From Kitasatospora sp. Root107 (GTDB taxonomy: Bacteria; Actinomycetota; Actinomycetes; Streptomycetales; Streptomycetaceae), in the NCBI RefSeq assembly GCF_001424875.1, contig NZ_LMCT01000014.1:8431-72430 (forward strand): DNA of 64,000 nt. Reading direction: 5' to 3'. The translations under genes were made by a program, and so were the position numbers. Shown piece by piece: positions 34,156 to 41,437 of the stretch. The notes under the pieces are model-generated. The model was not told the origin of the DNA and did no database searches. It was given only the letters and a program-made list of their open reading frames with translations. Each line of letters begins with the position of its first letter. Positions within the stretch are counted from its first letter, which is position 1.

Positions 34156-35133
34156 TCAGCCCTCTTTGACCGCGTGCAGCCGCAGGTAGCCGAAGCGTCC
34201 GCTGCGCAGGTTCCGGCCGGAGTCGCGACAGAGCCGCTGGTGGAAGAAGCGGCGGTAGACCTCCCGCTCCGGGCCCTCCGGCAGCCGCGACACCAGTTCC
34301 TGGGCGCGTTCGGGCAGACGGTCCAGGGCGCGGACGACACCCTCGGTGATGTCGAGGTGCGCGACCACCCCCAGGCCGGCCGCCGCCACCCGTGACAGCG
34401 GCCGGTCCACGGCCGGCCACTCGTCCGCGAGGAGCAGGTGCCCGCCGGGGCGCAGGACCCGGGCCACCTCGCGGAGGAAGCGGTCGGCGTCGGCCAGGCA
34501 GTGCATCGTCTCGACGGTCAGGACGGCGTCGAAGCTCCGGTCGGGAAACGGCAGGCGCTCGGCGTCGCCGCACTGGAAGGCCAGGCCCGGCGCCCGGTGC
34601 ACGCGCCGGGAGAACGCGGTGCCGGCCCGCGTGTGGTCCAGGCCGAGGATCGAACGCGGCCGGTGCGTGCGGGCGATGAACGCCGTGCCGCCGCCCCGGC
34701 CCGAACCGACGTCGAGCACCTCGGCGCCCGCGAGATCGATCTGACCGGCCGTCAACTCGTAGTGCCGGGCGGCGAACTGCCACACCGGATCGCCGTATCC
34801 CGACGGCCGGTCGGGTACGGGCGGGTCGTCGCAGTACCCGAGGTTCATGAAGGTGAACCAGTCGTCCGGGTAGAGCGCGGTCATCACCTCGTACTTCGCG
34901 CGGTAGAGCGCGGTGGCGTCCGGGGCGGCCCCGGCCAGCACCCGGGCGGCCACCGCGCGGCAGTCCCGCGGCGCCGGCCGGGGCGCGTGGGTGGCGTGGG
35001 AGCCGACGTGGTCGGCCGCCCGCTGCCACACGTCGGCCCGGTCGGTGGGGAACCAGGTGAGCGCGTCGAACAGGTGCAGAGTCTGCTGCGCGTCCAGTGG
35101 CGCGAAGGAGTCCCGGCCGAGGAACGCGGTCAT
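34156..35133 (-). CDS. SAM-dependent methyltransferase, class I
   Basis: A 325-residue enzyme. The N-terminal third is helical with FTFMNLGYCDDP, typical of small-molecule methyltransferases of the UbiE/PPM group. The Rossmann domain has motif I EVLDVGSGRGGGTAFIA, the acidic ILGLDHT, GDAERLPFPDRSFDAVLTVE, and VARVLRPGGHLLLADEW. Last gene of the ABC-exporter operon, 12 bases after the second permease. It probably O-, N- or C-methylates a cluster intermediate. Confidence 0.85.
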   Translation of the reverse strand: MTAFLGRDSFAPLDAQQTLHLFDALTWFPTDRADVWQRAADHVGSHATHAPRPAPRDCRAVAARVLAGAAPDATALYRAKYEVMTALYPDDWFTFMNLGYCDDPPVPDRPSGYGDPVWQFAARHYELTAGQIDLAGAEVLDVGSGRGGGTAFIARTHRPRSILGLDHTRAGTAFSRRVHRAPGLAFQCGDAERLPFPDRSFDAVLTVETMHCLADADRFLREVARVLRPGGHLLLADEWPAVDRPLSRVAAAGLGVVAHLDITEGVVRALDRLPERAQELVSRLPEGPEREVYRRFFHQRLCRDSGRNLRSGRFGYLRLHAVKEG

Positions 35134-35145
35134 CGGGGCCCCTTC

Positions 35146-35940
35146 TCAGTTCAGGAAGTCGTTGCCGGAGCGGCGCAGGCGGTAGGCCTGGATCCGCAGA
35201 CCCAGCACGGCGGCCAGCGCCCAGCCGAGCCCGACCAGGGCCTCCGTCGCTGCGAGCCGCAGCACCAGGCCGGCGTCGGCACCGTGCTGGACGGCGCGCA
35301 GCGCGGCGATGCCGTGGCTGATCGGCAGTACCGCGCCCGCCAGGGCCCGCGGGCCGTCGGTGGGCAGGGCGGCCAGTACGCCGCTGAAGGCCAGCACCAG
35401 ATAGGAGCCGAAGTTGGTCAGGAACACGTCGGCACGGCGGCCCACCGCGACCACGGCGAGGGCCAGACCGAAGCTGCTGGCGGTGAGCGCCATCAGCAGG
35501 TAGAGCGGCAGGGTGCTGGGCAGGTCTGTCAGCGGGTCGGTGCGGCCGGTGAGCAGCGCGACGACGGGGACCGCGAGCAGCGCGGTGATCAGCCCCTCGG
35601 CCGCGTACACCACCCAGCGGGCGGCGACCAGGGCCGCCAGCGGGATTTCGGTCATCCGCAGCCGGTAAAGGGTGCCCTGGACCCGATCCTCGATCAGCAC
35701 GTCGGGGCCCTTGATCACGGTCGCCGACACGATGTTGAAGGCGGAGGCACCAAGTCCCGCGGCGAGCGCGCCGTCCGCTCCACCGACGGCGCGTCCCAGC
35801 ATGGTGAGGAAGACGACCTGCAGCAGGGCGCGCGGCAGCACCGCGCCGAGCAGGATCCCGGACGGGTACTCGACCAGGTACTCACGGGCGCTGAGGCGGC
35901 CGGCTCTGGCCAGCGCGGGGAGGAGGTCAGAAGATCTCAA
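35146..35940 (-). CDS. ABC-2 type transporter permease
   Basis: Membrane permease of about 264 residues with six helices and the ABC-2 pattern: a cytosolic EDRVQGTLYRLRMTEIPLAAL coupling segment between helices 2 and 3 and a late GVLAALPTDGPRALAGAVLPI. The start is set at a TTG at 35940 because AAGGAGG lies eight bases before it; a GTG at 35973 is possible but has no ribosome site. It overlaps the previous permease. Partner in a heteromeric exporter with the ATPase upstream. Confidence 0.8.
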   Translation of the reverse strand: MRSSDLLPALARAGRLSAREYLVEYPSGILLGAVLPRALLQVVFLTMLGRAVGGADGALAAGLGASAFNIVSATVIKGPDVLIEDRVQGTLYRLRMTEIPLAALVAARWVVYAAEGLITALLAVPVVALLTGRTDPLTDLPSTLPLYLLMALTASSFGLALAVVAVGRRADVFLTNFGSYLVLAFSGVLAALPTDGPRALAGAVLPISHGIAALRAVQHGADAGLVLRLAATEALVGLGWALAAVLGLRIQAYRLRRSGNDFLN

Positions 35941-36709
35941 GGCTGCCCTCCTTGCGGGCACGGTGCAGGACACGGCCGAAGGCGACCCGGGCCGCGAGGG
36001 CGTAGAGCAGTCCGGTGACCGGCAGCGCGCACCAGGGCAGCAGCCCGGCCGGGCGGCCGGCCGCCGCGTCGGTGAGCAGGACGCTCAACCAGTGCAGGCT
36101 CAGGCCGCTGGACACCGGACGGGCCCAACCCGGCAGCGCAGCGAGCGGGATGATCAGGCCGCCGACGATGAAGACGGGGTAGATGAGCGCCTCCGCCACT
36201 CGCAGGGCAGCCCGGGTCAGCAGGAAGAGACAGGCGACCAGCAGGCCCAGTGGCAGGGTGGCCGCGAAGCCGAGCACCAGCGCGGCGGCGAACTGCACGG
36301 GCCTGGCGACGGTCAGCGGGTGACCGCTCAGCGCGGCGGACAGGCTCACCGAGAGCATGATGACAGCGACCGAGAGGGTGGCCGAGGCGACCGCCTTGCC
36401 GGTCAGCGTCGGGCCGAGACCGCCCGGTCGTGAGCAGATGGCGGGCAGTGTGCCGGCCCACAGCTCGCGGCGCAGCACCATGCCGGCGTGCCACAGGGTG
36501 GCTGTCCAGGCGGAGAGCACGGCGCTGCCGAGCACCACCGCGTCGGGGTCCAGCCCGCCCCGGTCGTTCGCAGCCAGTGTGATGGTGACGTAGGTGGCGG
36601 GCTGGATGGCCGCGCCGACCAGCACGTTGAGCCAGGAGATCCCACGGAACTGGAGGCGGAAGGCAGCTGCGGCCACCCGCCACCAGGGCGCGGTCACAAG
36701 GTGGTTCAC
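35927..36709 (-). CDS. ABC-2 type transporter permease
   Basis: A 260-residue, six-helix permease. The coupling region reads AGMVLRRELWAGTLPAICSR. The GTG at 36709 overlaps the ATPase stop (GTGA). With the neighbouring permease it would form the membrane part of a heterodimeric exporter for the cluster product or a matured peptide. Confidence 0.8.
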   Translation of the reverse strand: MNHLVTAPWWRVAAAAFRLQFRGISWLNVLVGAAIQPATYVTITLAANDRGGLDPDAVVLGSAVLSAWTATLWHAGMVLRRELWAGTLPAICSRPGGLGPTLTGKAVASATLSVAVIMLSVSLSAALSGHPLTVARPVQFAAALVLGFAATLPLGLLVACLFLLTRAALRVAEALIYPVFIVGGLIIPLAALPGWARPVSSGLSLHWLSVLLTDAAAGRPAGLLPWCALPVTGLLYALAARVAFGRVLHRARKEGSLEIF

Positions 36710-37689
36710 GCGGCGCTCTTCACGTCGTCGGCGAGTTCCTTGAAGACCTGTTGCAGGCCGGAAGGCGCGACCCGGACGTCGGTGAGCTGCTCGTCCGGCC
36801 AGAGGTCGGCGAGGTGACGCAGCGACTCGGGGGTCCAGGCGCGCACGTGCAGTTCCAACGACCAGCTGGTGGCGTGCTGTTGGAGCGCACCGACGGAGGC
36901 GAGGCCGTCCAGAGCGGTCGGCGGGTGCGGTGGCGCTGTGCCGCGGCCGGTGAGGGTGACCACGGCGGCGGCCTTGGCGCGCTCCAGCAGGCGGGGCAGC
37001 GGGAGGTCGTGCAGGACCCGTCCGTCGTGCAGGACGACGACGCGCTCGGCCAGTTGCTCGATGTCATTGAGGTAATGACTGGTGAGCAGGATGGTGGTGC
37101 CCTGGTCCCGCATCCTGGAGACCGCGGTGCGGATGTTCTCCGCCTCGGCCGGATCCAGCCCGACCGTCGGCTCGTCGAGCAACAGCAGTTCGGGGCGGGT
37201 GACCATGCCGATCGCCAGGTGCAGGCGCTGGCGCATGCCCTTGGAGTACGTCTCGACCGGGCGGTCCGCGGCGGGGCCGAGGCCGACGAACTCCACCGCC
37301 TGCTCGCAGCGGCGCCCGAGGTCGGGGCCCTTCAGACCGGTGAGGGTCGCGAAGAAGCGCAGGTTGTCGCGGGCCGACAGGCGCAGGTAGAGGCCGCGCT
37401 CGCCGCCGAGCACCAGGGAGAGCTTGCGCTGTACCTCCCGGGGGCGGCGGGCCACGTCGTGGCCGCAGACCCGGACCGTACCGGCGGTGGGCAGCAGCAG
37501 GGTCGAGATGATCTTCAACAGAGTGCTCTTGCCCGCGCCGTTCAGACCCAGCAGGCCGACGAGTTCACCCGGTCCGACCGTCAGATCCACGCCCTTGAGC
37601 GCCTGGACGGTGCCGTGCCGGGTCCGAAAGGAGCGCATCACCCCGGCGACCTCTAGGACCGGCGTGGCCTGGTCAGTTCCGGATGCCAT
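36706..37689 (-). CDS. ABC transporter ATPase
   Basis: A 327-residue ATPase: Walker A LLGLNGAGKSTLLKI, Q-loop region, signature ETYSKGMRQRLHLAIGM, Walker B ELLLLDEPTVGLDP and H-loop ILLTSHYLND. It is of the DrrA type, with a C-terminal extension ending VFKELADDVKSAA. The ATG at 37689 lies 91 bases after the 29-residue peptide gene, behind a perfect 36-bp palindrome. Exports or gives resistance to the cluster product. Confidence 0.9.
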   Translation of the reverse strand: MASGTDQATPVLEVAGVMRSFRTRHGTVQALKGVDLTVGPGELVGLLGLNGAGKSTLLKIISTLLLPTAGTVRVCGHDVARRPREVQRKLSLVLGGERGLYLRLSARDNLRFFATLTGLKGPDLGRRCEQAVEFVGLGPAADRPVETYSKGMRQRLHLAIGMVTRPELLLLDEPTVGLDPAEAENIRTAVSRMRDQGTTILLTSHYLNDIEQLAERVVVLHDGRVLHDLPLPRLLERAKAAAVVTLTGRGTAPPHPPTALDGLASVGALQQHATSWSLELHVRAWTPESLRHLADLWPDEQLTDVRVAPSGLQQVFKELADDVKSAA

Positions 37690-37730
37690 CAGATTCCTTA
37701 GTTCTGGGGAATGCTGGAGCCGATCGCCTG

Positions 37731-37766
37731 CCGGGCTGTCGGCGGGAATTCCCGCCGACAGCCCGG
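37731..37766. terminator. Perfect 36-bp palindrome between peptide and exporter genes
   Basis: CCGGGCTGTCGGCGGGAA is followed directly by its reverse complement. It lies 14 bases after the stop of the 29-residue peptide and 41 bases before the ATPase gene. No T-run follows. It is best read as a partial terminator or mRNA-stabilising hairpin that lets the peptide be made in excess over the exporter. Confidence 0.75.
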
Positions 37767-37780
37767 ACTGACTAGGAAAG

Positions 37781-37870
37781 TCAGATGGTCTCGGCACCCA
37801 TGGCCGCACCCAGAACGATGTCGAGCTCGTCGTTGGTGAGCAGCTCGGTGATCTCGCGGGAGATGTTCAT
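37781..37870 (-). CDS. 29-residue peptide with double-glycine-leader-like sequence, candidate RiPP precursor
   Basis: MNISREITELLTNDELDIVL followed by GAAMGAETI. The segment LTNDELDIVLGAA closely resembles the L-T-x-x-E-L-D-x-V-x-G-G/A leaders of bacteriocin and other RiPP precursors, which would leave a very short core (MGAETI) after the small residues. An AGAGGTAGAG ribosome site precedes the ATG. It is the first gene of the exporter operon, preceded by a promoter region with a cluster box (37943-37959) and followed by a 36-bp hairpin. The tiny core is odd; a scaffold or signal role is possible. Confidence 0.65.
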   Translation of the reverse strand: MNISREITELLTNDELDIVLGAAMGAETI

Positions 37871-37942
37871 CTCTCTACCTCTTTCGTTTGGGAAGCCGGT
37901 CGGCCTCCATGACCAGAACTCTAAGCTTTGACGTCAGTTTTA

Positions 37943-37959
37943 GTCAATAAAGCGAGTCA
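37943..37959. promoter_or_regulatory. Cluster box (reverse orientation) GTCAATAA-AG-CGAGTCA
   Basis: Lies 73-89 bases upstream of the 29-residue peptide gene. In reverse complement it reads TGACTCG-CT-TTATTGAC, matching 32217-32232 except for spacer length. Next to it at 37956-37980 is an inverted repeat GTCAACTTC-N7-GAAGTTGAC that may be the terminator of the PhyH gene or part of the operator. Confidence 0.55.
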
Positions 37960-37994
37960 ACTTCTCTGCGGGAAGTTGACCGGGCCGGATCCGG

Positions 37995-38813
37995 TCAGAC
38001 CGGCGGGGCCGCCAGGGCGTTCAGGCCAGCGGTGTCCCGGCCGGAGGCGAGAACCACGGCGTGCCCGGGAAAGTGCGGGCGCACCCGCACGGCGGGCACC
38101 GTGAAGCGGACGGCCAGACCGACCCGCTCGGCTCCCGACACATTGGGCCCCGATGCGTGCAGCGCCCGGTCGGTGAAGACCACGCACTGCCCCGGCCGCA
38201 GCGGGACTGCCACGGCACCGGCCGTGTCCACCGCGTCGTCGCCCACCAGCAGGGTGGCCCGCCGCCCTGCGCCCGAGGGCGCGGCCGGCAGCACCGTCCC
38301 GGCCCCGGGCACGAATCGCAGACACCCGCTCTCCTCCGGCACCTCGCTGATCGCGATCCAGAACGTGAAGGCCAGCGGTGGCTCCAGCCCGTAGGCCTCT
38401 CCCGGTGCGAAGACCCCGCCCCAGTCCTGGTGCCAGCCGAAGGCCGGGCCCTCGGAGGCCTTGACGATGAAGGTGGACCGCCACAGCAGCAGGTCCTCCC
38501 CGTACAGCGAGCGCGCCAGCGCCAGCAGCGCGGGGTGGGTGCACAGGCGGTGCACCGCCGGAGCGTCCAGGTGGCGTGACTCGACGTACGGGACCGGGGA
38601 GCCGCCCTCCCGGGGGGCCATCAGGTCGGCGAGCCGGCCGCTCGACTGCTCGGCATTGGGCGCCGGGGCCAGGCCGGGGGTCGCCAGCACCGCGTCGAGT
38701 TCGGCGCGCAGCCCGGCCATCTCCGCCGGGGTCATCAGGGTGAGCGGACCGAGGAATCCCTGGTCGCGGAACAGGTCGCGCTGCTGGGCGTCCAGCGGCT
38801 GGTAAATCGTCAA
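37995..38813 (-). CDS. Phytanoyl-CoA dioxygenase (PhyH) family Fe(II)/2-oxoglutarate oxygenase
   Basis: A 272-residue cytosolic oxygenase with the non-haem iron triad: H-x-D in AFGWHQDWGG, distal His in ALHASGPNVS, and the 2-oxoglutarate arginine shortly after (VGLAVRFT). Such enzymes hydroxylate small molecules or peptide residues. The TTG at 38813 is chosen because AGGAGG lies eight bases upstream; an ATG in another frame is too close to it. It is 31 bases after the 53-residue peptide gene, so that peptide is a plausible substrate. Confidence 0.83.
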   Translation of the reverse strand: MTIYQPLDAQQRDLFRDQGFLGPLTLMTPAEMAGLRAELDAVLATPGLAPAPNAEQSSGRLADLMAPREGGSPVPYVESRHLDAPAVHRLCTHPALLALARSLYGEDLLLWRSTFIVKASEGPAFGWHQDWGGVFAPGEAYGLEPPLAFTFWIAISEVPEESGCLRFVPGAGTVLPAAPSGAGRRATLLVGDDAVDTAGAVAVPLRPGQCVVFTDRALHASGPNVSGAERVGLAVRFTVPAVRVRPHFPGHAVVLASGRDTAGLNALAAPPV

Positions 38814-38844
38814 GATTCATCCTCCTGCGTATACGGGCGATCTG

Positions 38845-39006
38845 TCACCAAGGGGTGATGACACCTTCGAGGATGCTGTCCTTGACGGCAGCGAGCTGCT
38901 CGAAATACGCCTGCTCGTCGCGCTCCTCGGTGGCCTGGCGGGACTCCTCCGGCTCCGCGACGGTGTCGTCCACGGACCCGGCCGGAAGCTTTTCTTCGCG
39001 TGTCAT
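38845..39006 (-). CDS. 53-residue acidic peptide, candidate precursor or scaffold peptide
   Basis: From the ATG at 39006: MTREEKLPAGSVDDTVAEPE, then an acidic helix-prone middle (EERDEQAYFEQLAAVKDS) and a neutral end ILEGVITPW. A strong GAGGAGTAG ribosome site precedes it. The layout of a charged leader plus a short uncharged C-terminus is that of RiPP precursors or of scaffold peptides extended at the C-terminus. It heads an operon with PhyH and is divergent from the CHAT-like/YcaO/TfuA operon. No Cys, Ser or Thr lies in the last nine residues except one Thr, so azole formation is limited; backbone thioamides would not need them. Confidence 0.65.
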   Translation of the reverse strand: MTREEKLPAGSVDDTVAEPEESRQATEERDEQAYFEQLAAVKDSILEGVITPW

Positions 39007-39070
39007 CCACTACTCCTCGTGCGCGCTGAACAGGGACCGCGCGGGCACGCGGCTTGGCGAAGCTACCCCA

Positions 39071-39086
39071 TGACTCGAATAGTGAC
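39071..39086. promoter_or_regulatory. Cluster box TGACTCG-A-ATAGTGAC
   Basis: Between the divergent 53-residue peptide gene and the CHAT-like gene. With the preceding AT, 15 of 17 positions (39070-39086) match 32216-32232. A further CTTGAC follows at 39090. A -10-like TATGAT at 39100-39105 would give a nearly leaderless transcript for the ATG at 39118. Confidence 0.55.
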
Positions 39087-39117
39087 AAGCTTGACTGCCT
39101 ATGATATCAACTTAGTC

Positions 39118-40767
39118 ATGAATGAGTTGAAGCTCCGTTCCGCCACCGGGCGCACGGGGGGTCTGGTCATCGGGCAGGGCAGTGCCGGGGAGCTTGCCCG
39201 CGGCTACGCCGAAGCGCTCAGGCGGCCCTTCCTCGCCGTGGAAGAGCCGGATCAGGCGCTGCGAGCCCTCGACCTGGCGGCGGCGCGGGACGGCTCGGCC
39301 TTCGTGCTGCCGGCGGAGCGAGAGCTCGGCTTTCGCGAGGTCAACGCGCTGATGGGGCGTGGCCGCGAGCTCAACCTCCCGGTCGGCGTGCTGCCACTGC
39401 CGGCCGACCCGGCCGATGCCGCCGCACTGGTGGACCGGGCGGTGGCCCTGCACGCTCCCACCCCTCGCCACCGCCACCGGTCGCTCTACTACACCGACTT
39501 CCGCCGTACCCCGCCCGCTGAGCGGCCCGGCGTCTACGGCTCGGCGCAGTCCGGCGAGTTCATCGAGCAACTGCGCTCCGGCGCCGAGGCCGTGGTGCTG
39601 CACAGCCACGGGAACGGCGCCGACTTCCGGGTCGGCGAGCACGTGCTCTGCCTCCAGGTCGACGGGCTCAAGCCCGCCCCGGCGCAGGCCGGCGAGCACT
39701 TCCTGCCCTGTCAGGGCGGCGGGCCGTGCCGGCTGGACCACAAGAGTGGCTTCCAGGCCTTCCACGGCGCGCGGGCCGTGCGCGCCCGGCTGCTCGTACT
39801 GCTCTCCTGCTCCGCCTACCAACCGCACGACGGTCTGCTCGGTGCGCGGTTCCAGCTCTCCCAACAGCTGCTGCGCGGTGCGCATGTGGCCGGCGTCGTC
39901 GCCTCCACCCGGATCAACCACGGCACCCCGCAACTGGGTGTGGCAGTGGCCCAGTTGCTGCAGGAGGGGGCCTCGCTGGGCGAGGTCGCGCTGCGGGTGA
40001 ACCGGCTGTCCGCGCAGGGGCCGGCCTCGTACGTCTGCCTGGGCGACCCGGACCTCGTGCTGCCGCCGGCCGGTGCCACCGAGCGACCGGCCCGGGCCCC
40101 GGTCGCTGCCGCCGCCCCGGTGCGCACGGCCACCACCCCCGCGCCCGCCGCCGCCCGCCCGTGGCAGTCCACCCTCGACCTGCTGTTCGCGGCCGAGTTC
40201 GCCGCCGCGACCGGCTCGGCCCGGCTGAGCGGCCGGTTGGCCGAGGCGGCCGTGGCCGCGATGCGGGCGCCCACCAACGCGACCCGACTGGACACCGCGC
40301 AGTTGCGGATCCTGGCCGCCGCGCCGGAGGAGGCCTGGCAGCAGCTCTGCCTGCCGACCGGCTCGCGGCCCGACGGCCGGTGTCCCGGGTGCGGGGGCCA
40401 GGCCACCGAGACCGCGTACGCCGCCGTACTGCACCCCGCCTACCGGCGCACCGTTCGCCGCTGCGCGGTGCACGGCCTGCTCAGCGACACCCCCGCCGGT
40501 GCGGCGAACGTCCCGCGCGGTGTCCGCCACGACCGCGCCGACGGGCTGGTCCGCTGGGACACCGGGCAGCTGTCCGGGTGGTGCACCGTGGTGGGCGAGG
40601 GCGGGGACAGCGGTCGGCGCCCTTCCCCGGTTCCGGCCGGTGCAGGCAGCCAGCGCGTGCCGGGGCCGACCGGCGAGAGCGTGACGCTCTGCCACACCGC
40701 GGCCGGCGCCTTCTCGCGCATTCGGGTCTTCACCGGCGCCCCGGGGCCGGGCGGCCGGCATGGCTGA
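39118..40767 (+). CDS. CHAT/caspase-like cysteine-protease-fold protein with C-terminal Cys cluster
   Basis: A 549-residue protein. The middle resembles a CHAT domain: a strand-loop AVVLHSHGNGADFR (His near residues 162-164), then RLLVLLSCSAYQPHDG (Cys near 231), AHVAGVVASTRINHG and LLQEGASLGEVALRVN, ending YVCLGDPDLVL. This suggests a His/Cys dyad peptidase, possibly for leader removal. A Pro/Ala linker leads to a C-terminal part with RCPGCGG and RRCAVHG, a likely zinc site. The start at 39118 is preferred; an in-frame ATG at 39070 lies inside the conserved promoter box. First gene of the YcaO/TfuA operon. No specific family is certain. Confidence 0.6.
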   Translation: MNELKLRSATGRTGGLVIGQGSAGELARGYAEALRRPFLAVEEPDQALRALDLAAARDGSAFVLPAERELGFREVNALMGRGRELNLPVGVLPLPADPADAAALVDRAVALHAPTPRHRHRSLYYTDFRRTPPAERPGVYGSAQSGEFIEQLRSGAEAVVLHSHGNGADFRVGEHVLCLQVDGLKPAPAQAGEHFLPCQGGGPCRLDHKSGFQAFHGARAVRARLLVLLSCSAYQPHDGLLGARFQLSQQLLRGAHVAGVVASTRINHGTPQLGVAVAQLLQEGASLGEVALRVNRLSAQGPASYVCLGDPDLVLPPAGATERPARAPVAAAAPVRTATTPAPAAARPWQSTLDLLFAAEFAAATGSARLSGRLAEAAVAAMRAPTNATRLDTAQLRILAAAPEEAWQQLCLPTGSRPDGRCPGCGGQATETAYAAVLHPAYRRTVRRCAVHGLLSDTPAGAANVPRGVRHDRADGLVRWDTGQLSGWCTVVGEGGDSGRRPSPVPAGAGSQRVPGPTGESVTLCHTAAGAFSRIRVFTGAPGPGGRHG

Positions 40768-41437
40768 CGGGAACCTGGACCGGGCCGCCCGGCATGTGCT
40801 GCAGGCAGTCATGGTGCGAGCCGCCGTCGCCGCCGGCGACTATCCGGCGATGATCGGACGTCGACTCGCCGGCCAACTCGACCTGCGGGCAAGGGCGGAG
40901 TCCACCGGCAGCCCGGTCGAGCGGGCCGGCGCCGGTGACCGCGCACTGTGCGCCTTTCTCGCCACGATCCTCAGCCGCCGCGGCCCGGACGTGCACGACT
41001 ACCTCACCGGCGCCTTCGGTTATCGCCCCGAACGCGCCACCGGACTCCGACACCACTGCGGCAGAGAGCTGTTGGGGATCGAGCTGGTGCCGCACTGGGC
41101 CCCGGCCCGGCCTCGCGAGCTCTACATCTGCGAGCGTTGCGGCCCGGCCTACAGCCTCCCGCACGGCTTCGCCCCGCCGAGCCGACTGCGGGTCGACCCG
41201 GCCGCGCTCCGGGTGGAGTTCAACGCACCACTGGTGCACGCCGGTTGGTTCGCCGCCAGTCGCCAGCCGATCGGCGGCCACCGTGAACGCCCACTGCTCC
41301 CCCGCGCCCTGGCGCCCGGCGCCGAGGCGCTGGAGGTCCCGATCCCCACCGGCGCAGGCCCGGGCCTGCGCCGCTTCGCCGCCGCCCTGGTCGTCGACGG
41401 CGACTACGCGATCTTCCAAGTCCCGGACACGACATGA
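40760..41437 (+). CDS. Unrecognised protein with zinc-ribbon-like motifs
   Basis: A 225-residue soluble protein. The N-terminus is helical (RAARHVLQAVMVRAAVAAGD), then come LRHHCGRELLG and ELYICERCGPAY, which together could bind one zinc. The C-terminal half is beta-rich. It overlaps the CHAT-like gene by eight bases and the YcaO gene by ATGA, so it belongs to the modification operon. It could be a substrate-recognition partner for YcaO, but no RRE-like fold could be confirmed by eye. Confidence 0.6.
   Translation: MADGNLDRAARHVLQAVMVRAAVAAGDYPAMIGRRLAGQLDLRARAESTGSPVERAGAGDRALCAFLATILSRRGPDVHDYLTGAFGYRPERATGLRHHCGRELLGIELVPHWAPARPRELYICERCGPAYSLPHGFAPPSRLRVDPAALRVEFNAPLVHAGWFAASRQPIGGHRERPLLPRALAPGAEALEVPIPTGAGPGLRRFAAALVVDGDYAIFQVPDTT

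Noticed and set aside
37995-38820. Alternative 287-codon frame with an ATG at 38820 for the PhyH region
   Set aside because: It is Arg/Gly/Pro shadow sequence and its ATG touches the ribosome site; the TTG frame contains the complete iron-ligand motifs.
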